The position numbers and the translations under genes were made by a program. This document shows positions 12,384 to 20,540 of a DNA stretch of 21,364 nucleotides, piece by piece (the first letter of the stretch is position 1; each line of letters begins with the position of its first letter). The DNA comes from Nemertoderma westbladi (Eukaryota > Xenacoelomorpha > Nemertodermatida > Nemertodermatidae): NCBI GenBank assembly GCA_032718475.1, contig JAUCBJ010006513.1, positions 1 through 21,364 of the forward strand, given 5' to 3'. Below the pieces are notes generated by a model. It made no database searches. It was not told the DNA's origin and worked only from the letters and a program-made list of their open reading frames with translations.

Positions 12384-12612
12384 AATAATCGTTTAATATG
12401 GAATCCAAATCTTCACATGGTGAGATTATCAACTTTGACGTAGGATGTGCAACGGGAGCGGGAGCAATTGCACTGGTGTTCTTATTTGGCTCTATCAAGC
12501 ACTTGTCCGAATGCGGTGCTGAAGGTACCGGTATCATCATTAGATCTGATGTGACGGTAAAGGAACCGGTTGTGCACTCAGAGGTTGTCTGATCACTGTT
12601 AGTGTTAATCAT
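12384..12612 (-). CDS. CREBZF: CREBZF-like protein, exon 1 (N-terminus)
   Basis: Encodes residues 1-76 plus one base of codon 77. The ATG at 12612-12610 has A at -3 and is the first in frame after a TGA seven codons upstream, so the start is well supported. The sequence is Ser/Thr/Pro-rich, then ends in an acidic-hydrophobic CEDLDSILNDY that runs across the splice into FELTEKIENF, as in a transactivation or cofactor-binding segment (inference). The exon ends at a strong donor GTGAGT, and its phase matches exon 2 exactly. The N-terminus alone is not diagnostic; assignment to the gene rests on donor, phase and neighbouring exon. No [DE]HxY HCF-1-binding motif is seen in either exon. Confidence 0.65.
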
Positions 12613-12733
12613 TTTTCTTGCCGGAATCGGTACTCAATCCAGGTAGGCCTACCTGTCAGCCTGTACTGCTGTACCGTAGCCTGGTAGCTGTAGTGGACAC
12701 CGGTCTGCCGGTGGATTTCGATTAAGTCAGACC

Positions 12734-12764
12734 AAGGCGTTCTTAACTTAGTTAAGAACGCCTT
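12734..12764. repeat. perfect 31-bp palindrome flanked by 11-bp direct repeats
   Basis: The arm aaggcgttcttaact is followed by a single t and then its exact reverse complement, giving 15-bp arms with a one-base centre. Copies of agtcagaccaa lie at 12725-12735 and 12766-12776, overlapping the left edge by two bases. It sits 122 bp or more upstream of the CREBZF-like start codon and 46 bp from the piggyBac TTAA. It may be a regulatory site or a tiny foldback insertion with an 11-bp target duplication; the sequence cannot decide. Confidence 0.9.
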
Positions 12765-13080
12765 GAGTCAGACCAAAGCAAATACGGTACTGAAATACAG
12801 TGTAGTTCATTTAACACTAATGCTAGCGCATGGACTACATTTGTAGTCAAGCCACTTTCAACAACTCTCCCCTCATCAACTTCTAATGCCTTGAAGGTGG
12901 TGCTTCATCTATCTGTAGGAAAACGCGTTTTCTATTGGATAATGCGTTTATATTATTGTATTTCCTGGCCAATGCCTGAGTTAAATGGTTAATTAATGTT
13001 GTTTAGCATATGGACTACATTTGTACAGTAGTCACAGTGTAGTATAAGGGATTTTGACAAATTTAGTTAGTCATTGTCTT

Positions 13081-13086
13081 TATAAA
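13081..13086 (+). promoter_or_regulatory. candidate TATA box of the transposase gene
   Basis: TATAAA in the context ctttataaaccg, 204 bases before the transposase ATG and inside the element's 5' non-coding part. It is a plausible core promoter by position only. Confidence 0.3.
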
Positions 13087-13289
13087 CCGTAGAGGCCCAG
13101 GGGCACCTGTCTGTATTCACTAAATATATTCATACAAATATGCAGAATTTAATTCTGGATAATACTATCTGACTGTAGGCCTAAATTATTACTTTCAGAA
13201 TCAAATTTAAATACAGTACTGAGGTAGAGTTGCCGACCTGTTACTAACTAACCTGCCACATATAGCCTCCTATAAGTGATACAAATGCA

Positions 13290-15183
13290 ATGACAAACTA
13301 TAATCGGCTATTGTTTGAAAGCTATTTTCCTGATCAACGTGACCGTGATATTTTGGAGCAAGCTATTGAAACTATAAACGTACAGCACTGGCTTGATCTT
13401 GGTGATGAGGCACCGGAACAAGATGAAGAAAATGGCACACAAAATGATGGAATCGAAAATACAGTTGATATTTGTAATGTGGCAACGGGAACAGATATTA
13501 GAAATTCTGATGATGATGTTGAAAATGTGGTTGGTATCAGTGTCATTTTGGATGATGATGAGGCTGGTGATCTCAGCAGTGCTTCGGATTTTGACATGGA
13601 AACCACTCCATTTGACTGTAGTGATTTGACCGACAGTGATACGAGTTCAGGTAATACTCTGCCTGCTGTCCACCCAATTTATGTGGCAAAGTCAGGTGCA
13701 GAATACACCACTGTGCAACCCCAACCATGCAAGCGTAGTAAACAAGATATTATCCGTTTCAGACCAAGAGCCTTAGTCAATCCTGCAAGTGAAACTGAAA
13801 GTTTTGGCCTATACTTTACTGAAGAAATCCTTTATATTGTACTCCAAGAAACAAATAGACGAGGGAGGATATTGTTTTCAATAAAAAATCCCGGAGTGTC
13901 TGTCAGTAGATTCAAGGCTTTCTCATGCATAGCGCTTCGTGCAGGTATAGGTTTGCTGCTTCTAGCCGGTGTATACAAAAGTTCCCACCAACAGCTAACT
14001 GAGTTATGGAACCCGATTCACGGTCCTCCAATGTTTAGAGCCACCATGGGTTATAATCGTTTTGTTAGTCTCATTCAATGCCTACGTTTCGACAATAAAG
14101 CTACTCATGGAGAACGTTTGAAAACTGATAAGTTTGCTGCTATACGAGATGTATGGAACATGTTTCAGGATACTTTGCTAAAGTACATCATACCTGAAGA
14201 GCAATTAACGATAGATGAACAGTTGCTTGGATATGAGGACGAATGCCAGGCGCGTACGTACATGCCATGCAAACCAGGGAAATTCGGTTTGAAAAAAAAT
14301 TGGATTGTAGAGGCAAAATCAGGATTTGCATTAAAGGGGTTGATATATAGTGGCAAAGATACCGATGGAAAAGTTCATAAGGGGCTAGCAACCGAAATTG
14401 TGATGGAATTGAGTACCCCTTTCTATTACACTGGACGAGGGATAACAACCGATAACTATTTCACTTCCTTTTCATTGGGGGTGAAACTCAAGGAGAAGGA
14501 CTTGTCATTATTGGGAACACTCCGTGGTAACAGAAAGGAAATACCAAATGAAATAAAAAATATTAAAGATCGCTCCCCTGATACATCGGTTTTCGTCCAC
14601 AATTCAGCTGAAAAGATAACTATTGTTTCATATGTCCCAAAAAAGAACAAAAATGTTATTCTACTGAGCACGTCCCACGATCGATTTGAAGTAAACAAGG
14701 AAGGTAAGGCAATAATGATAGAGGATTATAATGAAACCAAGTATGGTGTTGATCTGCTGGATATGAGAATAGCTCACTTCTCTTGTAAAAGAAAAACGAA
14801 TCGGTGGCCTCTGGCAGTCTTCTTCAACATTTTAGACATAGCTGGGTTGAACGCATTTCTATTGATGGTGAAGAATGGTTACAGAAATGATCGTCGTGCT
14901 TTTATCAAGATACTGTCACTTTCATTGGTGGAAGGAAGCAAACATTAAGTTGAGATTATATTCACTGCAATTACCAAGATCATCGCGTTTGGCTGCATCT
15001 GTATTGGGATATAAAAGTCTGCCAAATAGTAAAGTTCCTTCTGCGGGTCCCAGACGATGTAAGCTATGTTTAGAAAGGTCAGATAGCAAGCAAACGAGAG
15101 TCCGGTGTGATAAATGCTTTGTACCAGTCTGCAAAGATCACCATATCGTTGTGAAAACATGTATTGAATGTTTGGGAGTCTAG
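13290..15183 (+). pseudogene. piggyBac transposase, one frameshift before the cysteine-rich tail
   Basis: The main frame, 13290-14948 (552 residues), holds an acidic N-terminal region (about 40-120) and then a DDE_Tnp_1_7-type domain from about 170. Catalytic aspartates are visible: D309 in LTIDEQLLG, D388 in TTDNYFTS and D488 (with D491) in YGVDLLDM. Their spacing (79 and 100) is close to the 78 and 101 of the Trichoplusia ni piggyBac. The conserved CKRKTNRWPLAVFFNILDIA follows. The frame then stops at 14946. The expected C-terminal cysteine-rich domain (CKLC, CDKC, C..DHH, CIEC) continues in the next frame to the stop at 15181-15183. The shift lies near 14930-14960 and equals one extra base or two missing ones. 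The enzyme cuts and pastes at TTAA. The ATG at 13290 overlaps a two-codon upstream ATG-CAA-TGA. One indel makes this a young pseudogene, or a sequencing error or short intron. Confidence 0.92.
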
Positions 15184-15217
15184 ACAAGTAACAACTATAG
15201 GCTTACCAGTGCTTCAT

Positions 15218-15223
15218 AATAAA
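15218..15223 (+). terminator. polyadenylation signal of the transposase gene
   Basis: AATAAA 35 bases after the transposase stop codon. A second AATAAA lies at 15573-15578 within the element. Confidence 0.45.
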
Positions 15224-15259
15224 CTATGCAATATTTAGAAAGGTTTAGCATGTTTAAAA

Positions 15260-15410
15260 TTTAGAAACGTCATATAGCAAGCAAACAAGAGTCCGGTGTG
15301 ATAAATGCAAAGATAACCACAAACTTTTATTGACTGTTTGGGTATCTAAACAAACAACAACACAACTGTAGTCTTCCTACTTTTTTTATATGAACTGAAC
15401 TATGCAATAC
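15260..15410 (+). repeat. diverged tandem copy of the cysteine-rich-domain coding end
   Basis: tttagaaacgtcatatagca and gagtccggtgtgataaatgc repeat the coding sequence at 15069-15118 about 191 bases downstream of the original. Similarity continues into the non-coding part (ttgtttggg, caacaacac, aactatgcaata). A gap removes the codons for the middle of the domain, so it is non-coding. Confidence 0.75.
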
Positions 15411-15500
15411 AATTTTATGTTGGAACTGAATATACAGATATACTTAAATAACCTAGAGCTCACACATAATCATGTTGTTGTTATTGTATATGTTGTCCAA

Positions 15501-15520
15501 CCCCCCCCCCCCCCCCCCCC
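15501..15520. repeat. 20-base C homopolymer
   Basis: Twenty consecutive C on the plus strand inside the 3' non-coding part of the piggyBac element. Length is likely unstable and uncertain in assembly. Confidence 0.9.
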
Positions 15521-15919
15521 AACCTAAAGTTTGGCATGAAAATGGTTCCAAACTATTTATTTTCTATTTTTAAATAAAATTATTCAAAAAAATAACATTG
15601 TAAATAATGTTCAAATAATGTGACTACAAATGTAGTCCATACGCTAAACAACTTATATTGGAAACTGTGCTAGGATTAGTGTTAATACTGTAATAGGATT
15701 TCGGTACCGGTAGCAGGGCCTATATGGAATATTGACAAAAAGCGCGCCACACGGATTCTGGTTAAACGAAAAGCGCGCCAGCCATGACATTCAATGCGCG
15801 CCAACCATTGAAAAATTAACCATTAAATTTTGCAATTATTGTAATCATTTATCAGTTTATACTGCAGTACCTACGCTACAGACCTAGAGCTAGACCCACT
15901 CCTACAGTAATTTAACATG

Positions 15920-16175
15920 AAAATGCGAGCGCAGCGAGCAAGAAAATTTTGCAGAAATGTAAACATGAATAGGCGTACAGTAGTACTGTAATATTCAGAT
16001 AGTAGGTCAACCGACTGTTTTTAAATACAGACTGACAGACGTGATTAAATTGCGAGCGTAGCGAGCAAGAAAATTTTATCATTTTTTGGTCCACCGACTG
16101 GACCGACTAACCGACTATTTTTTACCTACAGATGTGATTATGAATTAAATCGGAGTGTAGCGAGCACGGAAAATC
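15920..16175. repeat. three diverged tandem units with GCGAGCGnAGCGAGC
   Basis: The motif gcgagcgcagcgagca with trailing agaaaatttt occurs at 15925-15950, again at 16052-16077 (one base different at its centre), and more decayed at 16152-16174 (ggagtgtagcgagcacgg). The intervening parts also align: ccgactgtttttaaatacag...gtgattaaat and ccgactattttttacctaca...gaattaaat. Spacings are 127 and 100 bp. Confidence 0.75.
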
Positions 16176-16857
16176 TGCTGAATTGTGGTTTTATGCTATA
16201 TTGGTGTGAACAATTGAAAAACCTTTCAAACAACTCATATTTTGAAAGACATTAAAACTTTGGCCTGATTGGCCATGATGATTAACGTGGATTGGATACG
16301 GTACCTTCAATGCTCAATCTGTCGGTTTGTCCATAATGTGGGAGTGCAAAACAGTTCAAGGCACGTAACTACTTCTATAGGTTAATAAACAAATACAAAA
16401 AATACAGTAATAAAATATCACTAATCAAATATCATTATTATTAATTAATCTGGACACCCCCCAGTCGGGGTAAATGGTAAAAACCTAAGTGCTGTAATTA
16501 TATATTAAATTGCACGGAATCTAAAATTTATAAATTATTAAAATATTAATATATGGTCTAAAATAATTAGTTATTGAGAGGATAAGGTGGATATTGTTGG
16601 GCATTTGTCGCAGACTAGGGCATGGTATCGGTTCTTTGCGGGTTGCAGACAGAAACGACATATACAGTCAATACATGCGGATCGTGGTAGGAATTATTTT
16701 CAACTAATCAAATATCCATATTCTATTATTAGAATATGTTATTAGAATGATGAATAAGAGTAGAGCGTACAGTAGTTATAATTTCAAGTAGAGTGGCTGG
16801 ATATGTTGCCATGTCCAATGTCAGTGCATTTTGCTACTGTACATGACATCCATTTCC

Positions 16858-16970
16858 GCGCCAGGATCCTCAATGCGCGCCACACGCCCCTGTTCCTTCG
16901 CGCCAGGATCCTAAATGCGCGCCACACGCCCCTGTTCCTTCGCGCCCGGATCCTAAATGCGCGCCACACA
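16858..16970. repeat. 42-bp tandem repeat, about 2.7 copies
   Basis: Units start at 16858, 16900 and 16942 (gcgccaggatcct.aatgcgc), spaced exactly 42, with two or three substitutions. Each has a BamHI-like ggatcc and a GCGCGCCA box. Because 42 is divisible by three, an antisense open frame of Arg-rich repeats appears across it; I regard that as fortuitous. Confidence 0.9.
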
Positions 16971-17287
16971 TGTTGAGCAAACTCTACATAAATTCCAACC
17001 TGGTAGCAGGGTAGTGCAGTAGTGTCTGAGTGTTATTAAGAATAATGTGATAAGTTCTTCTTGCCCTCTCCCGGGTTATATCTCCACCGCGACCACAATT
17101 GATGCTAAACTCCAATACGATATGATATGAATAACAAACATACATATATATTTAATTAAGCAACAATAATGGCGGTACGGTGTATCTGGTGAGCACCTGT
17201 TCCTCTACTACGCCCCGGCCACTATCATCACCATGGTCACGGCGACCACTTAATAGTTTAATAATAAATAGTAAGGTAATAAGTAGT

Positions 17288-17292
<5 letters not shown>

Positions 17293-17318
<26 letters not shown>
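17293..17318. repeat. 26-base G homopolymer
   Basis: Twenty-six consecutive G on the plus strand. It can form G-quadruplexes and its length is probably not reliable. Confidence 0.9.
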
Positions 17319-17751
17319 TAACTAATCAGCTAATTGACTATAAATTTTCGTCCTTTTAAGAAGGATTTTTTATGTGCCCTAAATTTCATCATTTGTGCAT
17401 CATCTTTTTATCATGGTTACGAACATCTGTATGACGAGAATTGATAAATGTTCAAAAATTATTTTAAAAAATCCTTTTTTTGCCACATTGTTGTTACATT
17501 TTGCAATTTTTTACCTAAATTTGACACCTTTTGACAAATATTTCAAAAACTACACACAAAATTTAAAAAATACTCGTCACAGGGGGATGTTAAGCAGAAT
17601 CCAATCATCAAACATGCCAAATTTCACGTGAATCTTTTCATTTTTTTAGAAAGCCTTAGCAATTTAAAATTTATAAATTGCATTCACCAGAAAGTCCATT
17701 TAAAGTTAGTGGTTAGGGGAATTTAATTAAGTCTGTCCATTGCAAAAAGGC

Positions 17752-17970
17752 GGGGAGGCTCAGTTTGGTTGAGCGCCAGGTCTGCAATCTAATGGTTGTA
17801 CGTAGAGCCCCACCAGGGTCCATCAAGTGTGGGATCGATAAAATAAGTACCATTTATATTATTGGTATCAAATCGATGGATAGGATGTCCATCCATCAGG
17901 AAGTACAGTAGCTATCGAAAGAGCAGTCTTCGGTTCGGCTCGAGCCTCGGCCGGCTCTTTGATTTTGTCC
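17752..17970 (+). mobile_element. tRNA-derived SINE, copy 2 of the family at 61-312
   Basis: The same blocks occur in the same order as copy 1: head ggggaggctcag with gttgagcgccaggtctgcaatct, then ggtcca, then gatcgataaaataagtacca, then agtagctatcgaaagagcag, and a GC-rich hairpin region ending in gctctttgattttgtc. It is more diverged in the B-box region (gtagagcccc at 17801-17810 for ggttcagtccc), so this copy is probably inactive. The 3' limit is approximate. Confidence 0.7.
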
Positions 17971-18815
17971 GAATGCGCAGCAAGAATGCTTCGCCGGGTT
18001 CATTGTGTCAGTACAGTACAGTAGGCCTACGACAGTACAATGCACACATCTCCAATCAGTCTCTATACAGTACAACGTTGGCGGTGTTTCATTAGTCTCC
18101 CCTGGTTGCGAATTAATTAGTCCAGGGTATAAGCGGAAACACACCAAACATACGAGGAGTAGGCTAACCAACACAAAAAAATAATTGTACAATTATTAAC
18201 AATCAGATAATTGTGTCACGAACAAGTTTGAACATGTCATTGATATCTACTTCAAGTAAATTATGTTTGAACGTTCATAAACGTTCAAACAACGTACAGA
18301 CGTACATACTGTATTTAGGTACAAAAACTGAACGCAAAACTGAATGCAACTTGAACGTTCAATATTCGTTTGATTTGGTTCATATTCAATTTCGTTAAAG
18401 TTAGGACGTTAAATTACCTAATGTGAACGTCACAATTTGGTCAATTACTCACAACGTCAGCAAATTTTACCTATTTTGAACGATATTTCATTGATGTTCA
18501 GATTCGCAGGAACAAAGTACCAAATATGGACGTCCAATTTCTTTCGTGGGCGTCCTGTGCTACCTGGGATTGGAACAAAGTTCGCAACTCTTGGAACAAA
18601 AGTTCACAACTATCTGACTATTGCAGTATTGGAACAAAGTTCGCAACTATTGGAACAAAATTTGCAACCCATTAGAACAAAGTTCAAAAAAGTAGGTTTT
18701 GGAGCAAAGTACCATACAAGTGAAACACAATCCATCCCTTGGATTTAATTGGTTAAATTAATTTAAAATTTACCGGATTACCTACCGCTTTCAGTCATTT
18801 ACAAATATTCAGTCA
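17971..18815. other. non-coding stretch rich in AACGTT and GAACAAAG words
   Basis: No supported gene. 18220-18370 has repeated gaacgttc/aacgtt palindromes. 18509-18715 holds the short GAACAAAGTTC repeats listed separately. The plus-strand open frame of about 100 codons over 18437-18748 follows those repeats and shows no domain. Confidence 0.5.
18509..18715. repeat. irregular tandem repeat of ggaacaaagttcgcaact
   Basis: Copies or partial copies begin at 18572, 18593, 18631, 18652, 18674 and 18701, with an outlying gaacaaagtac at 18510. Spacings are 21, 38, 21, 22 and 27. The core gaac-aaa-gttc is an inverted repeat with a three-base centre. Confidence 0.75.
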
Positions 18816-19690
18816 GTCAGTACTGCAGTATGGTACCGGTACAGCACAGTACAGCAGTAGCCTACTGCATTAGCTTTAGTCAGTTAGTACAGTACCGGTA
18901 CTGCAGTAGTTGATGCCTCCTGCCTACCACAGTCTGACAGTACAGCAATTTGCAGTAGGCCCTATGCAGTACCGAGTACCACTACAGCACTACTATGTAC
19001 TACAGCACGACTGTATCAGTGCTGCAGTGTAGGCCTATGTACTGAGGTATAGTCATAGGCAGATAGGCGGATAGGACTCTGGGCCTAGGTCTGCAGTCTG
19101 TAGCACTGTAGCCTGTCAGCCTGTAGGCAGGTAGGTAATACAGTAATACTGCATGCCCAAACGGCCAGATGCCTGCATGCAGCAACGGGCCTAACAGCCT
19201 AATACTGTATATCATCAGTAATACAGTACTGCAGTAGAGCAAGAGCAGTACTGCCTGACTGAAGTTCAGTGCTGCTGTACTGTCTGAACTCTGAACTGTA
19301 AGTGTATTGAACGTAGGTAGGCATCATCTATGATATGACAGTATGATGATCTAGCCTTGCAGCGTGCAGCCGTGCCGCATGCAGGCATGAGAAGGCCTCC
19401 CTATTCTGCTATTGTCAGGTCAGACTGTCAGATTGTGGTATCAGGCGGGGTACGGGGTATGTAGGTATGACCAGATGACCGATGTACTGATCACTGACAG
19501 ACTGATGTAGGGCCTATCCTGCTATCTGCCTATGTCACTCACAGACTCAAGCAGCTCAGTCAGTGACTACAGGCAGACAGGACTATCAGACTATACAGCT
19601 ATAGGACAGATATACCGGTAGGCCAGTACAGCAGTCTGGCAGTAGGCTGTCAGGCAGTAGGCCTACTGACTGACTGACAGTCAGACAGTC
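18816..19690. repeat. cryptically simple CAGTA/CTG-rich DNA
   Basis: About 870 bp are built almost entirely from short overlapping words such as cagtactg, ctgcagta, cagtacag, taggcct and ctgactgac, without one fixed period. Perfect short palindromes are frequent: GTACCGGTAC at 18833 and 18892, CAGTAGGCCTACTG at 19655. No coding potential is seen; the minus-strand open frame of 80 codons is fortuitous. Confidence 0.75.
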
Positions 19691-20540
19691 TGATATTTGA
19701 AAACGTCACTCGTTGGTCGTCTGGCTCCAGTGCCAGTGAAAACTCACCCCTGCTGCCCTGCATTTATCAATTTCCACTTTGTGCAAATCCATCCCCGACC
19801 AGCCGATTAAATTTCCCTACACCGCTACACCACTACACCGGTCAGCCGGTAGTCCTGTAGTCTGGTAGTGCATTCTCACCCCGGCTGCCTGGTCAGCCAT
19901 TAGTATTAGTATTTTTTTTGTATCTTCTACAGTAATTTACATTTACTATATAAACATCTTCTGCGTGTGTTTGTATGTCAGTCTCAGTATGTCACTATGT
20001 GTACTAGTCTGCTAGAGGTATCTGTGGTTGTCTGTTCGCTTCAGTTAACTGTAGGATTATATTAAATTTAAATTATATTGAAATTTAAAATATCATGGGG
20101 GTAGGAATACACTGACTGACTGAGGGGTGTTAAATTTCACTAATAAAATCACCCAGAGTAGGCTCACCTCCGGTTAAAATACCCTAGTGATAATGAATTC
20201 TAACCGGGGGGGGGGGGTGAAAATACACTAGGGAATTTTAACCGGTGGGTGAATTTTTAAGGGGGTGGAAATTCTCTGCCACACCGGTAGGCCTACAACT
20301 TTCTTTTTCTGTTTTTGATAAAGTAACACACCCTCCAGTTCGACCGAAACTATCAGGAAATCTCGTAAAATCGATGTATCTAAACTTCAGTCGAACGGGA
20401 CCCACAACTAACAACCCGACAACAGCGGTAAGGTTGTTGAACATCAAACTTCTGGATGAGGGTTCTTACTGTCTTACAAGAACATTACTGGTGCAATCCG
20501 TGATGCTGCTACCGGTATCCCAAACACTGAAACAAACCGT
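19691..20540. other. gene-free stretch upstream of the LINE fragment
   Basis: No supported gene. A tatataaac near 19949 could be a TATA box, but nothing downstream supports a transcript. 20164-20252 holds an inverted repeat with a G12 loop. Plus-strand open frame 20245-20544 shows no recognisable domain. Confidence 0.5.
20164..20252. repeat. inverted repeat with a 12-G tract in the loop
   Basis: The left arm tcacctccggttaaaatacc, continuing into ctagtg (20164-20189), pairs with the right arm cactagggaattttaaccgg, continuing into tgggtga (20226-20252). There are only a few mismatches or gaps. The 36-base loop holds twelve consecutive G at 20206-20217. Confidence 0.8.

Larger units (their letters stand above)
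12811..15685 (+). mobile_element. complete piggyBac-family transposon
   Basis: TTAA at 12811-12814 and 15682-15685 is the exact target duplication typical of piggyBac. Directly inside are 13-bp terminal inverted repeats that differ at one base: CACTAATGCTAGC at 12815-12827, and the reverse complement of CACTAATCCTAGC at 15669-15681. Subterminal inverted copies of GGACTACATTTGTAGTC lie at 12832-12848, 13012-13033 (with a 5-bp insert) and 15622-15638. The element is 2.87 kb and contains one transposase gene on the plus strand with a single frameshift. Both ends look competent for mobilisation in trans (inference). Confidence 0.93.
15686..17751. other. non-coding stretch with small diverged repeats
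   Basis: No gene is supported across these 2.07 kb. It contains GCGCGCCA boxes, the GCGAGC triplet repeat, the 42-bp repeat and a G26 run, each listed separately. The remainder is AT-rich with no recognisable protein or RNA. The part 17330-17690 is T-rich and its open frame of 78 codons looks fortuitous. Confidence 0.55.

Noticed and set aside
12398-12592. Plus-strand open frame of 64 codons opposite exon 1
   Set aside because: It is antisense to an exon with a good start, donor and phase match, and shows no domain.
14930-14960. Programmed ribosomal frameshift in the transposase
   Set aside because: No slippery heptamer and downstream structure are evident, and piggyBac transposases are normally made from one continuous frame; a simple indel is more likely.
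15742-15803. E2F binding sites at the GCGCGCCA boxes
   Set aside because: The flanking bases do not give TTTSSCGC in either orientation, so the resemblance is only to the GC core.
12960-15840. Alternative piggyBac ends at the aatggttaatt / aattaaccatt inverted pair
   Set aside because: The pair is short and AT-rich, while the TTAA-CACTAAT ends at 12811 and 15685 give a 13-bp TIR plus exact TTAA duplication.
16784-16969. Minus-strand arginine-rich repeat protein
   Set aside because: The frame stays open only because 42 is a multiple of three; there is no start context, domain or neighbouring exon.
17395-17631. 78-codon plus-strand open frame
   Set aside because: It lies in T-rich DNA and its composition (Phe, Leu, Asn, Lys) follows the base bias; no motif is visible.
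18437-18748. 103-codon plus-strand open frame with GTKFATLGTK-like repeats
   Set aside because: The repetition is that of the underlying short DNA repeat with irregular spacing; no homology recognised.
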